Assembly: GCA_016801845.1 (NCBI GenBank)
Contig: CM028908.1
Coordinates: 26,093,047 to 26,157,046, forward strand
DNA: 64,000 nt
Direction: 5' to 3'
Origin: Polydactylus sextarius
Taxonomy: Eukaryota; Chordata; Actinopteri; Polynemidae
The translations under genes were made by a program, and so were the position numbers. Below, piece after piece: positions 1-11,414 of the stretch (position 1 is the stretch's first letter; each line of letters starts with the position of its first letter). The notes beneath the pieces were generated by a model. The model saw nothing but the letters and a program-made list of their open reading frames with translations, searched no databases and had not been told where the DNA came from.

Positions 1-59
1 GTGAAGATGTTGTTTGTTAACTTGTGAATTCCCCTTTAATTCTTTATTTGGAAAAACTC

Positions 60-272
60 CTGAGTCACGTAATGACGTAATGACATCACGAGTTCTCTGC
101 CGGGAAGGCGGAAGTAGAGAATCAACAACAGCAGCAGTTGGAGAGGAGGAGGTTGGTGGTGGTTGTTGTCCTGCGCGACGGACAATTACAACTGTTTAAC
201 GGAGTTAGTTTACCGTCGATACGGTCGTGTTTTGTTTACAACAACTTGATAATAATAATAATAATAATAAAA
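60..272 (+). promoter_or_regulatory. chmp4b: chmp4b proximal promoter and 5'UTR
   Basis: Directly upstream of the chmp4b start codon lies a run of overlapping bZIP-type sites: TGAGTCA (61-67, AP-1 type), TGACGTAA (73-80, CREB/ATF type) and TGACATCA (81-88). A moderately CpG-rich stretch follows, then an (AAT)n tract (about 250-270) that ends two bases before the ATG at 273. No TATA box is visible. The reading frame stays open upstream of 273 as far as a TTG at 138, but there is no in-frame ATG, so 273 is the start. The transcription start is inferred to lie around 90-130; it is not shown by the sequence. Confidence 0.55.
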
Positions 273-3200
273 ATGTCGTCTATCGCTAAGTTATTCGGCC
301 TCGGAGGTAAAGGTGGAAAACCTCCGACGCCCCAGGAGGCGATCCAGCGACTGAGAGAAACTGAGGAGATGTTGTGTAAAAAACAAGAGTTTTTAGAAAA
401 GAAGATCGAGCAGGAGCTGATAACGGCGAAGAAAAACGGCACGAAAAACAAACGAGGTGAGGAACAAAATGATTAATTCATGATTTTAACGAAGTCTAGT
501 TTAGTTTCAGTCTGTTAGCCTCCAAGCTAAAAATATTTAGCATTTAAATAAAGTAAAAAGTTCTTAAACTACATTAAAAATGTTGTTTTTTATGCTTCTT
601 TAATAGTTATAACATGTTTTATTTAACTAAAACCACCAATAAAGTCTCTTATAGTTTTATTATAAATGTCTGAAGTTGTTTAAAATTAAATATATAAGTG
701 AAATTAATGAATTTATCAACTTTCTGCTGCTAAAATGTGATGTAAAAATATCCCAAACCCTCTAAAAACATCCCTGTTTACTCTGATACATTAACATTTA
801 TCCTCAACAAACCTCATGAATCCACCATCTGTTTATCACACACATCACTTCCTGTTGACCTTTAGCAAACACAGGTGTAGCTTTGTTAAAGGTTGTTTCC
901 AAAATAAACAACATATTGTCATAATTGTCACGAATCTCATATCTTAAAAACGTCTCGATCTGTTGCTATGTCGTCGGTTCGGTTTTCTGTCTCCAGAGTC
1001 GTTCTGCAGGATTGTTTTCCCTGGAAATGACACAGAGATGTGCCAAGTTACTTCTGCCTTCATCGTGACTGATTTACATATCGAGATCAGGTGTTGTGAT
1101 AGTGAGAACGAGACCTTGAAAACCAGGAGTAAATGCAAAACCAAAACCTGCGATCCGATGTCGTCGTCATCATCCACTTGTGAATCAGGTTTAGGACTGA
1201 AGGAAAAAGTAGCTCCGCCTCCTGTAAACTTATGCATTTATAGAGAAATTATAAAAAAGAACAAAACTCAGAAGTTATAATACGACTAGAGGCTGAGGAC
1301 TGAAAAGTATTGTGATGTTTTTTTTTTTCAGGCCACAAAAATGTGGTTTATTTTACTTCCTATGTAATGACACAGAACTGTGGTCGCAGACACATTAGGG
1401 ACAAAAAGTTCTCAAATGTCGAACACTATGAACCTAAAACCTGATGTTCAACATAGTTTGAGCTGCCGGTAACACAGTGTTTCTGTCTATAGCTGCAGGG
1501 ATTGATCATAACTAACACACTGACTATAAACTCTTCAAACATAGTGTGACTGACGACGGCAACTGTGGTTTATTGTTTCTACACTTTAACACATCAGTGC
1601 ACTTTATCGTCTTAACTCTGCTGGTTTCATGTTGTTTAATTTTCCAGTTGGTGTTTTTGTTCAGCAAAGAGAAGACGCAGCGTTTTATAAAGTAGATGAA
1701 AGTCCCACTAGAGTAGAAGTAGAGACACTAGAGTAGAAGTAGAGACACTAGAGTAGAAGTAGAGACACTAGAGTAGAAGTAGAGACACTGAAAGTCCCAC
1801 TAGAGTAGAAGTAGAGACACTAGAGTAGAATAAAATAACTTTGGTAGAAGTTCAAGTCGTCACTAGAATGATTCTCCAGTAAAAGTCTTAAAGTATCTAG
1901 TATTTACTGTACTTCAGTATGACAGTAATCTATAAGTAAATGTAGTTAAGTGTAGAAAGTAAAAGTACAAGTACATGTTAATAAAACAGAAGAATATTAT
2001 GAAGTTTATCCAGCACTTTAAAACATGGAGCTACAACAATCTTCATAGACAATGAATGAGTCTGAACTAAAGAACTAAAGTTGTTCTTTTTTCACTACAT
2101 TAGTGTTTGATATTGATATTGTTGAAGTTTCTCCATCATCCACCTTTAAGATGGAGCCTCCATCAACCCTCAGACATGGTGTTGATGGTCTAAACAGTCA
2201 CAGGTCGACTTAGAGTCAAAACACCACATTTACTGAGTCACTCAACATTGAAAATGGGTCAAAGTGAAAGTGTCATTAAGTTATAAAATGTGCAGATACT
2301 CAACAACATACTGAAGAACAGTAGTGAAGTATTAGTACTTTAGTAAACTGAGAACACAACAACAACAAATGACACAATGTGCTGAACATGCAAATTGACC
2401 TTTAAACGTAAAAACACAGTAAATACAGTTCGACTGACGCCTCCGATGTTGTGAAGTCGACAGAAGAAAAAGAAAAACAAAGAGTCAAACTGATTCGTAG
2501 AAGAGAAGAGGAAGGTTCCGGGTCTGAGCTCAGCTCTGGTTTAAATAATGTGATCAGAGTTCGTGTGTTGTTGGGTAACGATGTTATCGGTCCAGGAATA
2601 GAGCCAAGTGATGATCTAATCTGATCAAACTGGAACTGTCAGCCGCCGTCTGGCTCCTGGTGGACCAGACCAGACCAGACCAGACCAGACCACATACAGC
2701 ACAGCACGCTGATAAAGCTGCGTGTGTGTCCTTATTAGGCATTTAAATCTCTATTTCCCGGTTTGTTTCTCCAGCTGCAATTGAAATGAACTAGAATTAA
2801 AACTTTAATCTTTTATAATATCTACGCTGATATTTATTATTTCAGTAGGAAAAAAAGAAGAATATTTGCAAACGCAGGAAACGCTGCTCAGCTTTTATTT
2901 TACTTTCACCTTTGTTATAAATAATGAGGTTAATTCAGGAAGACGTCGGTTGAGTTTATTTTGTCTCTGTTACAAACCACACTTGAGTTGACAACAGTCA
3001 CACTACAGCACCGCTGATGGTGTTAAGACATGGCCAACATACTAGTACACATACTGGAGTACAAGTACAGACACTAGAGTACAAGTACAGACACTAGAGT
3101 AGAAGTAGAGACACTAGAGTAGAAGTAGAGACACTAGAGTAGAAGTACAGACACTAGAGTAGAAGTACAGACACTAGAGTAGAAGTACAGACACTAGAGT

Positions 3201-5782
3201 AGAAGTACAGACACTAGAGTAGAAGTAGAGACACTAGAGTAGAAGTACAGACACTAAAGTAGAAGTAGAGACACTATAGTATCTTTGCTCCAGTATTTTT
3301 CCTTCACACCAGAGTTTGTCTCAGGTTCACTGAGGTCGAAGGTCGTCACTACTTAATTTAGACATTAATAAACTTCACCACGGCCATTTGACAATTTTAG
3401 TGCAAAGAAAAAAGTATTTAAAGGTTAAAATGTTTTTTAAAAATATATATATATTAACTGTAGAAACACATATGAACTAATGCTGATATTTTTCTTTGAT
3501 ATGTGTGTGTTTTCCAACTATTTTGAACTATAATTAAAAATGTTTATTTTTGTTGATTTATTCTCAGTTTAATGTTTAATTACAGTCGAGGGTCCGGACA
3601 GGTCAACGACCTCGTTCATCAGTAGATTTATCGTATCGTCCTGTCGTCAATGATCAGAGCTACATCTTGACGGTAGCTCGTCTATATATATATCACATAT
3701 GGATGTTGTTATTGATTCAGGCGTCAGACTCTGACTCATGTTTATCATCACGAGCTGCTACTGATTTATACATCAACCTCCTGTGACCTCATCATCACCA
3801 TCACATTCTCCGTCATACGTGGTTCAGTAGGTTCAAGTTCAAGCTACTTCCTCTTGTTGAGGTGATTTCCTCATGTCGGGGGAAACTCCCTCATGTCCTG
3901 GTTTTAGTAACTTGTATTTCTGTTTGTTTTAACTCACACAGAGGAAGGAAAGTGACAGAAATATATAAATATGTCAGAGTTGAGATGGAGGAAGTGGCCA
4001 ATCTGAGAGACAGTTTGTTCCAGATCGGACTAACTTTAAAAGGATTTCATCAGATTAACAAAGTCCAGCTTCATTAGGACAAACACACCGTGTCATTGTT
4101 CAGCTCAACAGCTGCTGCTGCAGTGTCACACAATCACACACTTTAATGAGTCTTTTAGCGTCGACTTCATGATCTATTCAGACTCTTCACTACGAGTGTT
4201 TTATCATGAACTCTTCTCTCTGTCCGTCTGTCCAGCGGCTCTACAAGCCTTGAAGAGAAAAAAGCGTCTTGAGAAGCAGCTGGCTCAAATCGACGGGACG
4301 TTGTCGACCATCGAGTTCCAGAGAGAATCGCTGGAAAACGCCAACACCAACACAGAAGTGCTCAAGAACATGGGCTACGCCGCCAAGGCCATGAAGGCAG
4401 CACACGAAAACATGTGAGAAGAAACATTTAGAAACAAGTTTCTATTTCACCTTCACAGTTGTTTCACCACAAATACGAGTCAAACACCAGATATGTCACG
4501 TTGGTTGAAGTAATATCCAGTTTGACGTCTTTTGTTTTCACAACCAAATAGTTAACAGTGAAAGTAAATGGGGCAGTCAGCCAAACGTATCTAAATTGTC
4601 ATTTTTTAACCACTAATAAAGCTCAAAATATCACTTCACTTCAGCAGTAGCATGAATAGGGTCCCTACACATAAACTGAAGTACTGATAACTTAGTAAGT
4701 GAACCCAGAGTTTATTAAAAACACTGTTTTACAAGACTTACCCAACGTCTGGTTTTATAACAACTGGTGATGAAGGTTGTTCTGCTGAATCTGCTGATGT
4801 GGAACAACCTTCATCACCAGTTGTGATCTCTTGAGGGGGAGTTTGACTCGTATTTGTGGTGAAATAGATCCTGGGTTCATGTTACTCTGGACCGTCACTT
4901 TAATGTGTTGTATTTTTAAAAAATAAACTATATAATAACACCTCCTCCTGTTGTTATTTTTATAGGGACATAGACAAAGTCGATGATTTGATGGCAGACA
5001 TCACAGAACAACAGGAACTGGCTCAGGAAATCTCAGACGTCATCTCCAGACCCGTCGGCTTCGGAGAAGATTATGACGAGGTGAGAATGAAGAAAACAAA
5101 ACAAATGTTTACATGAAACAAAGGACATTTTACATCTACGGCTGCAACCTAATAAATATAAATTATTTTGTCTAATTAAATTGCAAAAGTAAAAATTTAG
5201 TAACTGTTAAATTGTTGTAGTATAGACCCAGCTGGACTTGTGTAGACCAGGTGGACTAGTGTTTTTCATCTGAACATGATATGACATCGATTTTTGTTTC
5301 TTAATATTTTTCTCTTGTCGTCTTGTTCAGGACGAGCTCATGGCTGAACTGGAGGAGCTGGAACAGGAAGAACTCGACAAAAACCTTTTGGAAATCGAAG
5401 GAACAGAAGATCTGCCCAGCGTACCGTCGACATCACTACCATCTAGACCAGGTATCACATCTCTAGTCCACCCTAGTCCACTCTAGTCCACACTAGATCA
5501 CTGTAGTCCACATTAGTCCACACTAATTTACAGTAGATCACACTAGTCCACACTAGATCACACTAGTCCACACTAGTCACACTAGTCCACACTAGATCAC
5601 ACTAGTCCACACTAGTCCACACTAGTCCACACTAGTCCACAGTAGTTCAATCTAGATCACGTCTCCAGAATCCACCAGAGAAATGTAACATTGTCTTATG
5701 TTTCTCTTTGTTTTCAGAGAAGAAGAAGAAGGAGGAGGACGAAGACGAGATGGCGGACCTCGAGGCCTGGGCAGCTAATTAA
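273..5782 (+). CDS. chmp4b: Charged multivesicular body protein 4b (ESCRT-III Snf7 subunit), 5 exons
   Basis: Spliced coding exons are 273-456, 4236-4413, 4966-5080, 5331-5451 and 5718-5782 (stop TAA 5780-5782). They join in frame to 663 nt, 220 aa, against about 224 aa in human CHMP4B. All junctions are AG/GT. Known role: Snf7-family subunit that polymerises into ESCRT-III filaments on endosomal and other membranes, driving vesicle budding, cytokinetic abscission and membrane repair. Visible features: basic N-terminal helices with PTPQEAIQRLRETEEML and the KKQEFLEKKIEQEL segment; the conserved TLSTIEFQRE and NTEVLKNMGYAAKAMK helices (exon 2); an acidic C-terminal half (DELMAELEELEQEELDKNL, exon 4); and a C-terminal helix with Met211-x2-Leu214-x2-Trp217, the spacing used to bind the ALIX Bro1 domain. 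The start matches the family N-terminus (M-S-x-I-x-KLFG). No frame damage is seen. Paralogue assignment (4ba or 4bb) cannot be settled here; CHMP4A/C are less likely. Confidence 0.97.
1704..1830. repeat. 20 bp minisatellite, tract 1
   Basis: About six tandem copies of a 20 bp unit, ACACTAGAGTAGAAGTAGAG, interrupted once by GAAAGTCCC. The same unit recurs at 3037-3284, and related single units (reverse orientation) occur at 58930-58960 and 59540-59590 inside another repeat. Confidence 0.9.
1830..2345 (-). mobile_element. Degenerate hAT-like element, reverse copy
   Basis: The stretch from about 2040 to 2290 is a close reverse complement of 26575-26790, including the segments reading GATGGAGCCTCCATCAACC and CTGAGTCACTCAACATTGA. 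The part next to the minisatellite (1830-1990) matches the reverse complement of 27290-27380. This is an old copy of the element at 26493-27406. Its outer ends are not clear. Confidence 0.65.
3037..3284. repeat. 20 bp minisatellite, tract 2
   Basis: About twelve tandem 20 bp units of the ACACTAGAGTAGAAGTACAG/AGAG type. Units alternate between a GTACAG and a GTAGAG ending, which gives a readable variant pattern. It is the same unit as at 1704-1830 in the same intron. Confidence 0.92.
4449..4905. mobile_element. Palindromic MITE-like element, copy A (chmp4b intron 2)
   Basis: This element fills most of the 552 bp intron 2 (4414-4965). At its centre is a perfect 23 bp inverted repeat (4760-4782 against 4802-4824, 19 nt loop). 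A second, outer inverted pair (about 4453-4476 against 4841-4864) shares the core GTTTGACTCGTATTTGTGG. Its right end reads GGACCGTCACTTTAA. Three other copies lie at about 30440-31460, 41050-41640 and 57010-57830. No coding capacity is seen. A terminal TTAA would fit a piggyBac-type non-autonomous element, but this is inference. Confidence 0.75.
5462..5660. repeat. 10 bp minisatellite in chmp4b intron 4
   Basis: Roughly twenty copies of a 10 bp unit, ACTAGTCCAC, interspersed with an ACTAGATCAC variant. It occupies most of the 266 bp intron between exons 4 and 5. Confidence 0.92.
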
Positions 5783-7430
5783 TTTAGCACGTCCTGCTTG
5801 CTAGCTAGCTAGCATCCTCACCCGCCCCGTCTCCCCCCTCTCTCTCTCCTGCCTGTCTCTCTCTGCCACCAGACCGGTCGCAGACATCTGGGAGAGAGAC
5901 AGAGACTCTCTGAGCTGCTCGGCCTCAAAAGTCGACGTCCAAATATATAATCGTACCCTCAAAAACAAAAACAAACCCTCAAGTATGCACTTGTTCACTT
6001 GTTTTTTCTCACTCAAAATGAAGCGAACCCAGGCGCTTTTTTGCTCTCTCTCTCTTCTGGTTCTGGTTAACGTGACAGTAACAATCTGTTCTGCTGCAGC
6101 TGCAGACTCCTCGATGCCCTTAAAAGCTTCTAGTTACGTTAATCGAAGATGAAGAATAGGAGTGTGTGTGTGTGTGTGTGTGTGTGAAAAAGAGAGAGAG
6201 AGTTTTTGGTGCAGGAGTGTGCAAGTGCATACTTCTGGGGAAGGGTGTGAAGAATAGGACAAGTCTTGATTCTTGGAGGAATGTGAAGAATGGACAGATG
6301 CGTGGGGAATGAAAAGTAAAAACAAACAAACAAAGAGAAGGACGACATGACTCGGTTGTTATTCTGCTTCCAACAAGCCTCCGTCTTCACCGTCTACTGC
6401 TTAAATCAATCACACAAGTGTAGGAGTTTCTCATTGACGTGTCACTGTCACATGATCAAACCAGGTCGGTGTTACAGCGGTGGAACGATTAAAACAGAAC
6501 GTATCAACGAACCGACAGCCTCATTAAAACGTCAGTGAGAGAGAAGTGTTCATTATTTGTTTTATTTTATTCTTCCATTGAAATTGTTGCGTTACTTCTT
6601 GAGAAACACCCTCAGAAAGTTGGGACTTGCTGCTTTAGTTTGAACACTAATCACTTTCTTTTATATGAGGACTGAAGACGACCCGGATCAGTCCAGCTCA
6701 GGATTCATCGGTCAGTTTGTAAGAACGAGCAGTAAACTACGGGATAACTTAACCTCTCGTTGCCTCAAGACCAGAGAGGCGTCTGATCGATTACGACCAC
6801 TAGAGGGCGCATTACAAACGCTGAACTTGTGACACTTCTATCGCCCTCAATGTGACAGCGATTCACTCTGAGAAAATCCTACACCCGCTTGAATTTAAAG
6901 AAAGATTTATTTTATTTTTTTGTGACACAGTAACCTCTTGTTCCAGACGCTGTAGCTCTTCCTCTTTCCTCCTCTTCCTCGCGTCAGCAGACACATTAAT
7001 GCACCAACAGATCAGGGTCGACCCAGAATCCAAACAGCTGGTTTGACACTGAAGCGTAAAAACATGTAGCTACTTAACATCTACTCTTTTATATATATAT
7101 ATATATATATAGTGGAATGACCTCATGTGAATGGGTCGACCCCAGTTCTTATATTTAAAGACAAATGATTGAAGAAAAAGAAGAATAATTTGTTTTGGTT
7201 TTCCTGTTTTTACCTCAGATATGATATATCACTCCTGTTCTCTCTGGCTGCACAGAAACTGTGTGACCTGCTCAGAGCTGCTCAAAGGTTTCAACATGGA
7301 AAGGTTTTTTTTTTTTTTTTGTTTTTTGTTTTGGGTTTTTTTTCCATGTGGCGGCCATGTTGCTCTGTGACTCCTGATCATGTGCAGTTGTGTACGATTT
7401 ATCTTAATAAAGTTGGGATTCATTACAAAG
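5783..7430 (+). other. chmp4b: Probable chmp4b 3'UTR
   Basis: The sequence after the stop has no further exon. It contains a (TG)n tract (6162-6186), a T-rich stretch and a canonical AATAAA at 7406-7411, the first AATAAA I found after the stop; weaker ATTAAA-type motifs occur at about 6487 and 6523. The transcript end is inferred to be shortly after one of these. A minus-strand open frame at 5801-6016 and the ones over the (TG)n tract are chance. Confidence 0.45.
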
Positions 7431-7549
7431 TATCTTCATTATTGAAAACAGAAATCATCACAGTACAGATGCTCGACTCGTCTCTACTCAGTTTCTACTG
7501 TTTCCACTTGGTGCTAGTTCCTGGTTCCAGCTACTGTTTTAGTTCCTAC

Positions 7550-7880
7550 TCTGTGGAGGAACCAATGGAGCTGAGTCAAACTGATGGAAAACAACGTGTC
7601 TGCTGCCAGACTGAGTAGAGTCCAGTAGAGTCCAGTAGAGTAGAGACACAACACTTTAGTGGAGAAGAGACATTATTGTTCAGACATTTAAAGAAAATGA
7701 AAACTGATAAGATTGTTAAGGTCTCATTTGTCTAATTTCATGGCAGATTTTCTAAAAAGTTGCAACTTTTTTCGGTGTTTAGTTGCAACAAAGTTGCAGA
7801 AGATGTTTTTTTTACGTCTTTTAAAGAAAAAACTTGCAACTTTGACATGTTTCTGCAACTTTATTGCAACAAAACAACTA
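7550..7880 (-). repeat. Left arm of a long inverted duplication
   Basis: This stretch is a close reverse complement of 9411-9815 over more than 300 bp. Shared landmarks are GTCTAATTTCATGGCA (about 7731), the alternating GTTGCAAC/AAGTTGCA motifs (7757-7870) and the GTAGAGTCCAGTAGAG array (7615-7650). About 1.5 kb separates the arms. Confidence 0.85.
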
Positions 7881-9410
7881 CAGGAAAAGTCACGTCCATC
7901 TACTTCTGGTCCACGGGTCTTATATGCTTGAAAAAATTATAAATAAGTCAACGGACATAAAAATGATTTTCTGGTCCTGTTTGAAATGTGTCCTGGTTTT
8001 AACATGTGATGTTAGTGAATGTTAAAGATAATGTTTGACATGGAGAGAGTCTGTTTAGTGACAGGCAGCAAACGTTACTGTAGGTTTAGTGTGAGACCAC
8101 GTAGCGACTACAACGCTGGTCTGGCTACATTTACGTCAGCTAACGTTAGCTTAACAGCAGCTATGCTAACCTAGGAAAATATCTGACCTGGTCCACAACA
8201 ATATAAAATAGTTTTCTCTTCTTTCTTTGGTGAACTCTGCCCAGATACTGTTTCTCTTGGTCCTTAGCAGTGATGTTGAAGGTAAATGTGAGACTTTTTT
8301 ATCATCATGTTTCCTGCATCTTCTAAAAGAAACAAGGAAGTGATTCACTGACGTATGGATCAATGTTTGACTGGAAACTAAGATGATGGTTACGATCAAT
8401 TGTAACATGGTAAAATCCCAGAGGGTTTGATTAATGAATTGATAAGCTGCAGCCTGATTCAACTAATATCTGCTTCATCTCTTGTTTGGTTTTGATTCTG
8501 GGAGACGAGTAAAACCTCTTAGTGCTTTTACAGATAAGTAATAGAGTTTAGTGAGGAGTCTGGATGAGCTGCTTGTCGGTTACATGTGGCCGGAGGCTTC
8601 ATGTTTACAGGTTGACCATGTTTATCTCAGGAAATCCTTTTAAATTTGACAGAAATATTCACTTGGATTTGAGATTTATTTGTTACAGTTCCTATTTTAT
8701 TCTATTCTTCTGCACAATTATATCCTTTTCAATATCTTTTTTAGACAAAAATGTCTGAGCAAACATGTGGATGTGGATAATGTGGATAAGTCATGAAACT
8801 AAAAATGTCTCCGAACATGAAGAAACCTGCAGGAAGTGTATGAAAACTGTTAAAACAAAGATATAAAACGACATCATGTTGTTTGTTGTTTGTGTTGTCT
8901 TGTCCTCCTGAGAGAGTATGAACGGGCTGCACCAGAGTTTAGACTCGAACCGAAGCAGGTTGAAGCGGTGGTGACAACCAGCTGTGGTTCAGACCAGGAT
9001 CACTTGACACGTGCTCTTAAATTAGCCACAGTCTAGAGTTTCTACCATCAGGCTGAGTTTAGCTTCTTCAACATGAGACACAGAGTATTTCTAGGGATCT
9101 TGTAGGCGTAGTCACTACATCTCCCAGAGGAATGGCATCGTTTCACATGTGACCAATAACGGTGTGATCGTAAGTATAAGTGGGTCAAACTAACAACAAC
9201 CATATTTGATATAATGTAGACTAGCTACTTTAAAAAACCTCATTAATATAAGAATTAGACTAAGTTGGTCTATAATATAAACATGTCTGCAAGCACCAAC
9301 ATAAAGCACAGTCTATGTTTCAGAGATGTATTTTGAATATATTAATGTCTCTTTTCCACTGAACTGTTCTATCTCTACTTGACTTGGATGTAACTTATGG
9401 TTCCCTGTAG
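7881..9410. other. Spacer of the inverted duplication; no gene seen
   Basis: I see no exon or conserved open frame. One ZNF143/THAP11-like sequence (ACTACATCTCCCAGAGGAAT) begins at 9114. The open frames of 60-100 codons here look like chance. Confidence 0.5.
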
Positions 9411-9815
9411 ATGTTTTGTTGCAATAAAGTTGCAGGAACATGTCAAAGTTGCAATTTTTTCCCTTTAAAAGAAAGAAAAAATGTCTTCTGCAACTTTATC
9501 GCAACTAAACGCCTAAAAACGTCGCAACTTTTTTTAGAAAAGATGCCATGAAATTAGACAAATGAGACCTCAACAATCTCAAACAAGATGAAATACCTGG
9601 ATCAAGTGATTACTGTTTATCTGTTGCATTAGTTTGTTTTCATTTTCTTTAAATGTCTGAACAATTAATGTCTCTTCTCCACCATGTGGTTGTGTCTCTA
9701 CTCTACTGGACTCTACTGGACTCTACTGGACTCTACTGGACTCTACTGGACTCTACTGGACTCTACTCAGTCTGGTAGCAGACACGTTGTTTTCCATCAC
9801 AGTTTGGTTCCTCCT
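9411..9815 (+). repeat. Right arm of a long inverted duplication
   Basis: This is the partner of 7550-7880 in inverted orientation. It runs from TGTTTTGTTGCAATAAAG through ATGAAATTAGACAAATGAGA and the CTCTACTGGA decamer array (9701-9760). Its right part overlaps the start of the foldback element at 9667-10205, so the duplicated segment includes part of that element. Confidence 0.85.
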
Positions 9816-10205
9816 CCACGTGAATGTGGTGAGTGGAGTCAAACTGCTGCGACGTCACGACACTAAAACATCAGTAAACATTAATGGACATGGAGGAGAT
9901 GCTGTACTTGTTGCTGGGTTAGCTTACGACCAGGTAGCTACGACGATGGCTATCACTCTTGTCCTGTTTAAAAATGGAGCTTGATTATTTTGTTGACGCT
10001 CTCTCAACTCAACTGGCGTCTGGTGGCAGCTTGTGAAGACACTCCCTCTGACCAATCAGTGGCCGGCGTCTGTTCTGATGTTTTAGTGTCGTGACGTCGC
10101 AGCAGTTTGACTCCACTCACCACATTCACGTGGAGGAGGAACCAAACTGTGATGGAAAATGTGTCTGCTACCAGACTGAGTAGAGTCCAGTAGAGTAGAG
10201 ACATT
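9667..10205. mobile_element. Foldback (long terminal inverted repeat) element, copy 1
   Basis: It begins AATGTCTC (9667) and ends GAGACATT (10205). Arms of about 120 bp (about 9751-9873 and 10073-10199) are near-perfect reverse complements; the only clear difference is a short indel in the GTTGTTTTCC segment. The ~200 bp centre separates them. A second copy with the same left arm and centre is at 42996-43380. It encodes nothing I recognise. The structure fits a non-autonomous foldback DNA transposon; the superfamily is not assigned. Confidence 0.8.
9701..9760. repeat. CTCTACTGGA decamer array
   Basis: Six perfect tandem copies of CTCTACTGGA lie just inside the end of the foldback element. 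The copy at 42996 has only two, so the array varies in number between copies. Confidence 0.95.
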
Positions 10206-10694
10206 AGTAGCTACTGATAAATAAAAGTCTCTGACTCAATGTGTGCAACACCAACTAAACAAACTCTGAACTAGTTTCCATCAAGTTATAATGAGAAAGA
10301 CAGAAGTCCAAATTAAGTAGTGACGACCTTTGACCTCAGAGTGTCTGAGACAAAAAGGAAAAATACTGGAGCAAAGGCCATGATCAGAGGTTAGTATCAA
10401 GGTTGGCTTCAGAAACTGCTGCTGCTTCAACAAACTGTACACATCATGTATCAGTGTCTACTCACCTTCATGGATTTATCTACCTGTGTTAAAGTACAGC
10501 AGCTGCTTCACAGACAGATTCATTTGAATATCATGACCCTGTCATGGCTCATCCAGCTCCACAGTCTTAAAGATTAACCACCAGCTAATCTGTAGATGCA
10601 GCTAACTGAGAGGCTTTTGGGTTATTGTGAAAGTGTGGTGAATTTTAGCCACTTGATAATTAAAGTTGTACATCAATGTTTTTGTTGATTTTTG

Positions 10695-10779
<85 letters not shown>

Positions 10780-11394
10780 GATTGATTGCATATTGCATAA
10801 CATTAAAAATAAAACTCTAACCCCGTCACAGTGTGTGTGGTTATTGTGCTTAAGAGCAATGAAACCTAATTAGTGAAATATTACATAATAATATCAGACT
10901 GGATTCATGTGCTGCACCTTTAATTGCAACACACAAAAATATTACATCATGTCGTAGTGAACCATTATTATGAGCATTTTGTTTAGTTTTTTAAGTGTGG
11001 AAATAAAATACAGTGCAACATTTGTGTTATTATGGCGACAAATCATACTTTTTAAAGACATATTCTCCATTTAAGTGTTTTTATTGGCTCTAACATGCAG
11101 CTGCTTTGTTTATTAAAGATAAATAAAATAATAAAAGACTCCATTCTCATTTATTTATTGCTTATATTTGTATATTTCTGCTATAAACATGTAGGTTAAT
11201 TGTGACATAACCAGATAAAATGTTTCTGTATAATACATATAATACGTGTGCATTTATATGGGATCAATAATTATTCTATATTAGGATTATTTGGAGTAAA
11301 TTGTGTCGTAACTACTAATATTAGTCAATAAACTGTAACAGTTGTAGTTATTTATTCACCAACCGAGAAAACACCAACCGAGTCCAGACAAAAC
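10206..11394. other. Intergenic; GATA microsatellite
   Basis: A (GATA)n tract of about 21 units (10697-10780) lies in AT-rich sequence. No exon is recognised between the foldback element and the ahcy promoter. Confidence 0.7.
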
Positions 11395-11414
11395 TTGTTC
11401 ACAACCATCGAGTT

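Larger units (their letters stand above)
457..4235 (+). other. chmp4b: chmp4b intron 1 (3.8 kb)
   Basis: A long first intron with donor GTGAGG at 457 and acceptor CAG at 4233-4235. It contains two tracts of the same 20 bp minisatellite (1704-1830, 3037-3284), a degenerate reverse-oriented copy (about 1830-2345) of the hAT-like element at 26493-27406, and a short CCAGA repeat (2663-2691). Short open frames at 963-1280 and 3862-4077 resemble no family I know and appear to be chance. Confidence 0.8.

Noticed and set aside
138..272. In-frame N-terminal extension of CHMP4B
   Set aside because: The frame is open but begins at a TTG, with no in-frame ATG before 273, and the extension is encoded by 5'UTR sequence and the AAT microsatellite. 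The family N-terminus starts at 273.
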